DNA from: Psychrobacter maritimus
Lineage (GTDB): Bacteria; Pseudomonadota; Gammaproteobacteria; Pseudomonadales; Moraxellaceae
Assembly (NCBI RefSeq): GCF_904846345.1
Contig: NZ_CAJHAJ010000001.1
Span: 310,001-374,000, forward strand
Length of the DNA stretch: 64,000 nt
Direction of reading: 5' to 3'
Within the stretch, counting starts at the first letter, position 1; every line of letters begins with the position of its first letter. A program made the translations under genes and the position numbers. Below the pieces are notes generated by a model, which worked only from the letters and a program-made list of their open reading frames with translations, ran no database searches and had not been told where the DNA came from. This document shows, in pieces, positions 58,325 to 64,000 of the stretch.

Positions 58325-59743
58325 ATGACCTCTGCTACCTCCAAGCCTAACCAACCTGCTGCCATTGAAATTCCTAGTAAGCCACAGCGCATTAAACTCA
58401 CGCAGGATATCGATTTTTTCGCATTATTTAAACGTATTGAGCGCGCTTTTGAGACCTGTTATTTACTCGAATCATTGGGTGAAGACGGTCATATGGCGCG
58501 CCATCATGCCATTGGCTTTGACCCCGTTATGACCATTGCCGCTATCGACCGTACAACTTTAGCGATTACTGATAATAAAACCGCTGAAACCAGTCATTAT
58601 CAAACCGACAACCCTTACGAGCTATTGCGTAAAATTACCCCACAGCACGTTATTGCTCGCGATCAAAGCGGTGGACTGGTCGGCTATTTAGGCTATGACA
58701 GTGTCAATTTCTTTGAGCCAAGTCTCAATGCTAAAGCCAGTGACGACTTTGAACCCTTTAAATTTGGTGTCTATTTAGATGGTCTGACGCTTGATAAGAT
58801 GACCGGTGAGATTTTCTATTTCTACTATCCGACCGCGCAGCAAGACAATCGTATCGAGCAAATCAAAGCCTTGCTAGATGCGCCCATTCCAAATTATGAG
58901 CCGCCCACCGTTGAGTTTTTGGGTGATGGTATGAGCCAAGAACAGCATGCCAAAGTCGTGATGCAAGTCAAAGAAGACATCATCTCTGGGCGGATCTTTC
59001 AGTGTGAGGTTGGCTTTAAGTCCAAATATCGCATTGTAGGCGACAAGATGCCGATTTATGAAAAGCTGCGCGCGGTCAATCCATCACCGCATATGTACTT
59101 TATGAAATTTGCTCAGCAATGCATCATTGGCGCCTCCCCTGAGCTACTGTTTCGCTTACGTCAAGGTGAAATGGAAACCTATCCTCTCGCAGGCACCGCC
59201 AAGCGCGGTGTCGATATCGCAGAAGACCGTAAGCTTGCTCGCGCTTTGCTAAACGATGCTAAAGAGATTGCCGAGCACAATATGCTCGTTGACCTGCATC
59301 GTAACGATATCGGTCGCGTCGCACGCTTTGGTACGGTAAAAGTACGTAGTTTAATGGATATCAAACGCTTCTCACACGTCCAACATATCTCCTCTGAAAT
59401 CGTTGGGATTTTGCATCCTGATGAAGATATGTTTAGCGCGCTTGCCAGCAACTTCCCCGCTGGGACATTGTCAGGTGCGCCAAAAGTCGAAGCCATTAAA
59501 GTCATCAATGAGCTAGAGCCAGATGGTCGCGGTGCTTATGGCGGTGCGCTTGGGTCATTTAACTTTAATGGTGACTGTATTTTTGCCATTCCTATTCGCA
59601 GTCTATTTATCAACGGTGAGTCGGCTTATGCGCAAACCTGCGGCGGTAATGTCTACGACTCCAATCCTGCTGATGAATACTTAGAAATTCAGCGTAAGCT
59701 TTCTGCCATGAAAGTGGTCTTAGACAGCTTTATGACAGCCTAA
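58325..59743 (+). CDS. trpE: Anthranilate synthase component I (TrpE)
   Basis: Makes anthranilate from chorismate with ammonia from TrpG. 472 residues from the ATG at 58325; a TTG four codons earlier is rejected. Family blocks: YLLESLGEDG (effector-site region), GGLVGYLGYDSVNFFEP, GRIFQCEVGFK, SPHMYFMKF, TYPLAGTAKRGVD, AEHNMLVDLHRNDIGRVA, SHVQHISSEIVG, FPAGTLSGAPKVEA, RGAYGGALG. The normally conserved GAGIV-type segment reads QTCGGNVYDSN (residues 437-447), an unusual wording. It lies 33 bp before trpG. PabB is less likely given trpR and trpG on either side. Confidence 0.92.
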   Translation: MTSATSKPNQPAAIEIPSKPQRIKLTQDIDFFALFKRIERAFETCYLLESLGEDGHMARHHAIGFDPVMTIAAIDRTTLAITDNKTAETSHYQTDNPYELLRKITPQHVIARDQSGGLVGYLGYDSVNFFEPSLNAKASDDFEPFKFGVYLDGLTLDKMTGEIFYFYYPTAQQDNRIEQIKALLDAPIPNYEPPTVEFLGDGMSQEQHAKVVMQVKEDIISGRIFQCEVGFKSKYRIVGDKMPIYEKLRAVNPSPHMYFMKFAQQCIIGASPELLFRLRQGEMETYPLAGTAKRGVDIAEDRKLARALLNDAKEIAEHNMLVDLHRNDIGRVARFGTVKVRSLMDIKRFSHVQHISSEIVGILHPDEDMFSALASNFPAGTLSGAPKVEAIKVINELEPDGRGAYGGALGSFNFNGDCIFAIPIRSLFINGESAYAQTCGGNVYDSNPADEYLEIQRKLSAMKVVLDSFMTA

Positions 59744-59776
59744 ACTCCCTATATTTCAGCAAAGAGCTTATGACTT

Positions 59777-60439
59777 ATGAATGTTTTAATTATCGATAAC
59801 TACGATTCTTTTACCTTTAATCTTTATCAATATATCGGTGAGATTCTGCAAACCATGGACAGTGATAAAGACGGTACTAAAGAAGCAGCCAACGTCATCG
59901 TCAAACGTAATAACGAGATTACCTTGGCCGATGTGCAGGCGATGAATCTTGACCGTATCATTATCTCACCCGGTCCTGGTGCCCCTGATGACCCCGCTTA
60001 TTTTGGCATTTGTGCAGAAGTGATTGAGGTGATGGGCAAAACAACGCCGCTTCTTGGCGTCTGCTTGGGTATGCAGGGTATCGCCCACGTATTTGGCGGT
60101 GATGTGGTACGAGCTAGCGTACCGATGCATGGCAAAGTCTCAGCCATTCGCCATGACGATGCAGGTGTCTATCAAGGCTTGCCACAAGAGATAGAAATCA
60201 TGCGCTATCATTCTTTAATGGTGCAAGCAGATACCTTACCTGACTGCCTAACCGTCACCGCTGTCGTTGCTAATGACGAACATCATGATTTAAGTTTGGC
60301 TGAGTCGGCGCTAGCCGGTGATGAGATTATGGGATTGCAGCATAAAGACTATCCGATTCAAGGCGTACAGTTCCACCCAGAGTCCTTTGCCACTGAAGGG
60401 GCTAAGCGCTTGCTAAGCAATTTTCTACTACAAGTTTAA
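59777..60439 (+). CDS. trpG: Anthranilate synthase component II, glutamine amidotransferase TrpG
   Basis: Supplies ammonia from glutamine to TrpE. A 220-residue class I amidotransferase: NVLIIDNYDSFTFNLYQYIG at the start, the oxyanion loop SPGPGAPDDP, the nucleophile Cys in GVCLGMQGIAHVFGG, and the catalytic His/Glu in VQFHPESFATEG. An insertion of ~10 residues (QTMDSDKDGTKEAA) after the first helix lengthens it relative to 190-200-residue homologues. trpD and trpC do not follow here, so the rest of the pathway is elsewhere. It may also serve folate synthesis as PabA. Confidence 0.93.
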   Translation: MNVLIIDNYDSFTFNLYQYIGEILQTMDSDKDGTKEAANVIVKRNNEITLADVQAMNLDRIIISPGPGAPDDPAYFGICAEVIEVMGKTTPLLGVCLGMQGIAHVFGGDVVRASVPMHGKVSAIRHDDAGVYQGLPQEIEIMRYHSLMVQADTLPDCLTVTAVVANDEHHDLSLAESALAGDEIMGLQHKDYPIQGVQFHPESFATEGAKRLLSNFLLQV

Positions 60440-60531
60440 ATCATGCAGCCCAAGTAAATTGAATTTTAAGTTTAATGGACTTGTGTTAGTCCTTCATTAA
60501 CGCTTTAATGTTAGACTGAAAATAATAAATA

Positions 60532-60562
60532 AAAGGCAGCCTTTAACAAGGTTGTCTTTTGT
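60532..60562 (+). terminator. Rho-independent terminator of the trp operon
   Basis: AAAGGCAGCCTT pairs (two G-U) with AAGGTTGTCTTTT around a TAAC loop, about 95 bp after trpG. Confidence 0.75.
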
Positions 60563-60679
60563 TATTTCAGCATAGGATTGAGCAATGGGCAATGAGCACC
60601 AAGTCAAAAAAGTGCCATTAGCTAAAAAACTTACACAGTTTATTGTTTAAATTTTCTAGGAAATAAAATAGAGAGCGAT

Positions 60680-61627
60680 ATGGCAAACACCGGTAGCGCA
60701 ATGTCAGCACGGCAGTCATGGATAGGCACCATTCAAATTATCACAGCCGCTGTCTGCTGGGGTACCTTGGGAATATTTTCGACCTACCTCAATCAAATCG
60801 GCTTTAGTGGCTGGCAAATTACCATTTTGCGTATTGTGACCGCTGCCTTTCTTATTCTCATTATGTTACCAAAGCTATGGCCATACCTCATTAAGCTGCG
60901 TCCAAAGCAGTGGCTTGGACTGGCGATACAATCGTTAATTGGCGTACTCGGTATGTCGGTATGCTATTTCTTTGCGGTTATCTATGTTGGTGCAGGTCCT
61001 GCCGTTGCTTTGCTTTATACCGCACCCGTTTTTAGCTTATTATTTTCGGCATTTTTGCTTGATGAATCCATTACTCGGCAGTCGGCATTACTGGCGCTCA
61101 TGGCAGTATTCGGTGTTGGTTTAACCATGTTAGGCGATGCGGCACAAATTAACTGGGGCATCGTGCTTGGGCTGCTATCAGGCGTATGTTATTCCCTCTA
61201 TGGTGTACTCGGCAAGCGCGCGATGCACTATGCGCACCCTGCCCCTTTGGTGTTTTTTACTTCTATCATTATCAGTGCTGGCGTATTGCTTTTACTACCC
61301 GAGACCTATAAAACGTATGGGCAATTATTAACCTTGCCTTTGCATACGTGGGGCTACGCCTTGGGACTGTCGTTGATTGGAACCGTCGTGCCCTTTGCCC
61401 TCTATATGAAGGCTTTAGAGAAGCTGCCTGCTACTCGAGCATCGGTGTTTACTATCTTTGAGCCTTTAACCGCGATTGCCCTTGCAACTCTACTGCTTCA
61501 TCAATCATTATCATGGATTCAATATTTAGGCGTGGTACTCATTTTACTAGCGGCTTTATTTAATGCGATATTAAATGGTACGACCACTCGTGTGCCGCGT
61601 TGGTTAAGAAGACGGCAAAAGGTTTAG
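60680..61627 (+). CDS. EamA/DMT superfamily transporter (second)
   Basis: A 315-residue inner-membrane protein with about ten helices in two EamA halves. The first half has AAVCWGTLGIFSTYL, GAGPAVALLYTAPVFSLLFS and DESITRQSALLALMAVFGVG; the second has LSGVCYSLYGVLGKRA, LGLSLIGTVVPFALYMKALE and ATRASVFTIFEPLTAIALA. It ends in a basic cytoplasmic tail (RVPRWLRRRQKV). GAGAG precedes the ATG. The substrate is unknown; nearness to trp genes may mean aromatic or other amino-acid export, but this is weak. Confidence 0.86.
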   Translation: MANTGSAMSARQSWIGTIQIITAAVCWGTLGIFSTYLNQIGFSGWQITILRIVTAAFLILIMLPKLWPYLIKLRPKQWLGLAIQSLIGVLGMSVCYFFAVIYVGAGPAVALLYTAPVFSLLFSAFLLDESITRQSALLALMAVFGVGLTMLGDAAQINWGIVLGLLSGVCYSLYGVLGKRAMHYAHPAPLVFFTSIIISAGVLLLLPETYKTYGQLLTLPLHTWGYALGLSLIGTVVPFALYMKALEKLPATRASVFTIFEPLTAIALATLLLHQSLSWIQYLGVVLILLAALFNAILNGTTTRVPRWLRRRQKV

Positions 61628-61654
61628 TCTTACGTTCTATTCGTTTTTATAAGA

Positions 61655-61694
61655 CAAAAAAAGCCCCAACCATAAAATATCGTTGGGGCTTTTC
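61655..61694. terminator. Bidirectional terminator between DMT gene and amino acid importer
   Basis: AAAAAAAGCCCCAAC pairs with GTTGGGGCTTTT around an 11-nt loop, between converging genes. Confidence 0.9.
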
Positions 61695-61783
61695 ACTTAA
61701 CAGCTTTTAAAAAGCCTAAAACCTTACTTTATAGTAACTTATTTACGCTATAAAAACTTGATTAACACCTTAAATCATTCTTA

Positions 61784-62527
61784 CTATTGCACAATACGCT
61801 GTAAAAACGCTTGCGTACGTGGATGCTTTGAGTCCTCAAACAACTGCTGCGCGCTGCCCTCTTCGACCACCACACCGTCTTCAATCAAGACCACATGATC
61901 AGCGACATCACGCGCAAAGTTAATTTCGTGGGTCACCACAACCATCGTCCAGCCTTCAGAGGCCAGCTGCTTCATCGTTCCTAGGACATCTTGTACCAGC
62001 TCTGGATCAAGCGCAGAGGTTGGCTCATCGAACAACAGTAACGACGGTTCAATAGCGAGCGCACGCGCAATACCAACTCGCTGCTGCTGACCGCCAGATA
62101 GCTGAAACGGGTACAAATCCGCTTTATCCGACAGACCGACTTTTTCAAGTAATGCTAAAGCCTGCGCGCGTGCTTGCGCTTTACTTTGCCCTTGTACCAC
62201 CGTCGGCCCAAGCATTAAGTTTTCAAGCGCGGTCTTATGCGGAAACAAATTATAAGACTGAAATACCATCCCAGCTTTACGTTGTAATGCCAGCAGGGTT
62301 TTCTTTTTAGGCTTAGTAGCAAAGTCGACCGTCAAGCTACCATCATCAAAAGTAATAACGCCTTGATCAGGGATTTCTAGTGCATTTAAGCAGCGCAAAA
62401 AGGTAGTTTTACCCGAGCCTGACGGCCCTAATATCACAACCACTTGACCTTTATGAATGGTCAAATCAATGCCTTTGAGCACTTGATTACTACCAAAGGC
62501 TTTGTGAATATTGCTGACTTGAATCAT
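61784..62527 (-). CDS. Polar amino acid ABC importer ATPase (cystine-type)
   Basis: 247 residues. Walker A GPSGSGKT, Q-loop MVFQSYNLFPH, signature LSGGQQQR, Walker B LLLFDEPTSALDPE and switch THEI are all intact. NALEIPDQG and KTALENLMLGP are typical of the GlnQ/TcyN polar amino acid group. An insertion around TVDFATKPKKKTLLALQRK resembles that of cystine transporter ATPases. It is the last gene of a binding protein-permease-ATPase operon on the minus strand, 78 bp after the permease gene. Confidence 0.93.
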   Translation of the reverse strand: MIQVSNIHKAFGSNQVLKGIDLTIHKGQVVVILGPSGSGKTTFLRCLNALEIPDQGVITFDDGSLTVDFATKPKKKTLLALQRKAGMVFQSYNLFPHKTALENLMLGPTVVQGQSKAQARAQALALLEKVGLSDKADLYPFQLSGGQQQRVGIARALAIEPSLLLFDEPTSALDPELVQDVLGTMKQLASEGWTMVVVTHEINFARDVADHVVLIEDGVVVEEGSAQQLFEDSKHPRTQAFLQRIVQ

Positions 62528-62605
62528 AAAAGTTCCTGTTACGCGGTTAATGCTACATGCGGATATTGCTAAAACTGTCGTAAAATGAGTAGATGAGCAG
62601 ATAAA

Positions 62606-63343
62606 CTACTTAGCCACATAGCGGTCGAGTCTGGTTTCAAGCTTACCTTGGATAAAGGTCAAGAACAGACAAATACCCCAATAAATAACCGCCGCTTCGG
62701 TATAAACCAGCATAAACTCATAGTTACGCGCGGTGATAATCTGCGCTTCCTTAAACAGCTCAGTGACCAGTACCAATGATGCCAACGATGTATCTTTTAC
62801 CAAACTAATAAAGGTATTGGATAACGGTGGCACTGAAACGCGTAACGCTTGCGGCAAAATCACATGGCGAAAAGTCTGTAGATACGTCAAGCCGACGGTT
62901 GAGCCTGCTTCCCATTGCCCTTTTGGAATAGACAAAATCGAGGCACGCACCGTCTCCGACGCATAAGCACCGATATTTAACGAGAAAGCTATAATCGCAG
63001 ATGGAAAGGGATCAAGCTTTAAGCCAACACTTGGCAGCCCATAAAAAATAATAAATAGCTGCACCAGCATCGGCGTGCCACGAATGGCAGACACGTAAAT
63101 ACGGGCAAGTCTATAGATAATCTCATGGAACCAACCAGCACGCGGCACAATACGAATCAGCGCCACTGTTAGTGCAATGGCCATCCCAATCGCAAATGAA
63201 ATCAATGCCAGCGGTATCGAATAATAGATACCGCCTTTGAGCATTGGCCAAAACGAATTGATAACGATTTGCGCCCGCGCAGGGTCCATAAATGGCAGTA
63301 GTGCCAGTAGTTCAGCTAACATAGACGTGATAGAAGCGAGCAT
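62606..63343 (-). CDS. Polar amino acid ABC importer permease (cystine-type)
   Basis: A 245-residue inner-membrane permease of the HisMQ/TcyL family with about five helices. The family coupling motif is visible as [20 protein letters not shown], preceded by [20 protein letters not shown] and [21 protein letters not shown]. Its start codon overlaps the binding-protein stop by one base (TAATG), so the two are translationally coupled. Only one permease is encoded, so it likely works as a homodimer. Confidence 0.93.
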   Translation of the reverse strand: MLASITSMLAELLALLPFMDPARAQIVINSFWPMLKGGIYYSIPLALISFAIGMAIALTVALIRIVPRAGWFHEIIYRLARIYVSAIRGTPMLVQLFIIFYGLPSVGLKLDPFPSAIIAFSLNIGAYASETVRASILSIPKGQWEAGSTVGLTYLQTFRHVILPQALRVSVPPLSNTFISLVKDTSLASLVLVTELFKEAQIITARNYEFMLVYTEAAVIYWGICLFLTFIQGKLETRLDRYVAK

Positions 63344-64000
63344 TATTTTTGTTGACTTATATCAGCACCAAAGAATTCTTCGCTAAGTTTGGTTAGCGTC
63401 CCATCGGCGATTAGCGCGGCCATGGCTTCGTCTAGTTTTGCAACAACGGCATCATCACCTTTTAGCAATACCAATCCCGAACCGGTCTGCTCACTAACAG
63501 GGGCCGTCAGTTTAATCTCAAGCGCACTGTCTGGGAACTTCTTTAAATAATCCAATACGGCAAGATTGTCATTCATGGTAAAGTCAGCGCGGTCTTGTTT
63601 GACCAACTGAATCGCTTGCGCCATACCGTCTACAGGGACAACTTCTGCGCCATAACGCTCGGCTAGCTCGCCATAGTTACTGCTAAGCGACTGTGCTGAA
63701 CGTAGACCTTTTAGGCCTTCCCACGAACTATAGCGATTGTCATCAGTTGGTGCTAAAACCACCGCACCTGACCAGCTATAAGCGGTCGCTTTATCATATT
63801 TTGCTAAACGCTCAGGGGTGGTTAGACTGACCTGATTGGCGACCATATCAAAACGTTTGGAGTCAAGTCCTGCCAGCATCGCATCCCACTGGGTTTCTTT
63901 AAATTCAACCTCAACGCCTAGTTTGTCAGCAACGGCACGCGTCACTTCGACATCATAACCGGTAAGCTTACCGCTCTCATCATGATACGTGAACGGCGGA
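63343..64000 (-). CDS. Amino acid ABC importer substrate-binding protein (5' end cut by window edge)
   Basis: A type II periplasmic binding protein whose N-terminus and signal peptide lie beyond base 64000. The visible ~218 residues run from [20 protein letters not shown], the classic lobe-1 start of polar amino acid receptors, through [35 protein letters not shown], the hinge and second-lobe segment [15 protein letters not shown], to [12 protein letters not shown]. The pattern [15 protein letters not shown]...ANQV is close to cystine-binding FliY/TcyJ proteins, so cystine or a related amino acid is the likely ligand. Confidence 0.92.
   Translation of the reverse strand, partial: PPFTYHDESGKLTGYDVEVTRAVADKLGVEVEFKETQWDAMLAGLDSKRFDMVANQVSLTTPERLAKYDKATAYSWSGAVVLAPTDDNRYSSWEGLKGLRSAQSLSSNYGELAERYGAEVVPVDGMAQAIQLVKQDRADFTMNDNLAVLDYLKKFPDSALEIKLTAPVSEQTGSGLVLLKGDDAVVAKLDEAMAALIADGTLTKLSEEFFGADISQQK

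Overview
The window looks like chromosomal DNA of a Psychrobacter-type member of the Moraxellaceae (Gammaproteobacteria). This is an inference from gene content and protein style, with no database search: moderate GC, a kdsA/pyrG neighbourhood, a Neisseria/Moraxella-like ACP adhesin, glcB, MiaE, a monofunctional MtgA, and many conserved enzymes carrying acidic low-complexity N-terminal tails. I see no rRNA, tRNA, CRISPR array, prophage, IS transposase or replication origin. It is mostly core metabolism and cell-envelope sequence.

Layout. 1-3223 is a copper block on the minus strand (copA cut by the left edge, copZ, and a copZ-like protein without metal cysteines), followed by kdsA, pyrG, a porin and malate synthase G (to 10113). 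10.8-16.6 kb holds MiaE, a run of four tiny acidic cysteine-free proteins, PPK1 and MtgA. 16.9-25 kb holds a glutaredoxin-like protein, an FMN-dependent 2-hydroxyacid dehydrogenase, a rhomboid protease, a MipA/OmpV protein, a DMT exporter, Hsp20, a decayed higBA toxin-antitoxin pair, an ACP/lysozyme-inhibitor-like protein and fumarase. 25-38 kb holds 5-formyl-THF cyclo-ligase, a YuiF-type antiporter, Lon, two paralogous META-type lipoproteins, SodC, topoisomerase I and two envelope proteins of unknown role.

38.5-49.3 kb is an iron-acquisition region: tonB-exbB-exbD on one strand, a four-gene siderophore ABC importer on the other, a PepSY membrane protein and a TonB-dependent receptor. Fur-box-like palindromes precede tonB, the importer and the receptor. 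50-57.7 kb is a purine/ureide catabolic region: an NCS2 permease, a RutR-like TetR regulator, then uraD, hiuH, puuD (with a fused cytochrome c), puuE, allE and allA. Two matching RutR-type operators sit upstream of the permease and upstream of the catabolic operon. Together the products would import urate or xanthine and convert urate towards glyoxylate, which malate synthase G (also in this window) can use. The allantoate-opening enzyme is not encoded here. 57.9-60.4 kb is trpR-trpE-trpG with a likely TrpR operator, then a second DMT exporter and a polar amino acid (cystine-type) ABC importer that runs off the right edge.

The most notable structures outside genes are: a dispersed ~75-bp palindromic repeat present twice in opposite orientation; two sigma-32-like promoters with identical 13-bp spacing (hsp20 and lon); the paired RutR operators; the degenerate higBA locus; an inverted pair of related terminators around the ACP gene; and short degenerate tandem repeats (13-18 bp period) in several intergenic spacers. 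I found no convincing undescribed multi-gene system. The best candidates for unknown biology are the four-gene acidic mini-protein cluster and the cysteine-less copper-chaperone-like protein.
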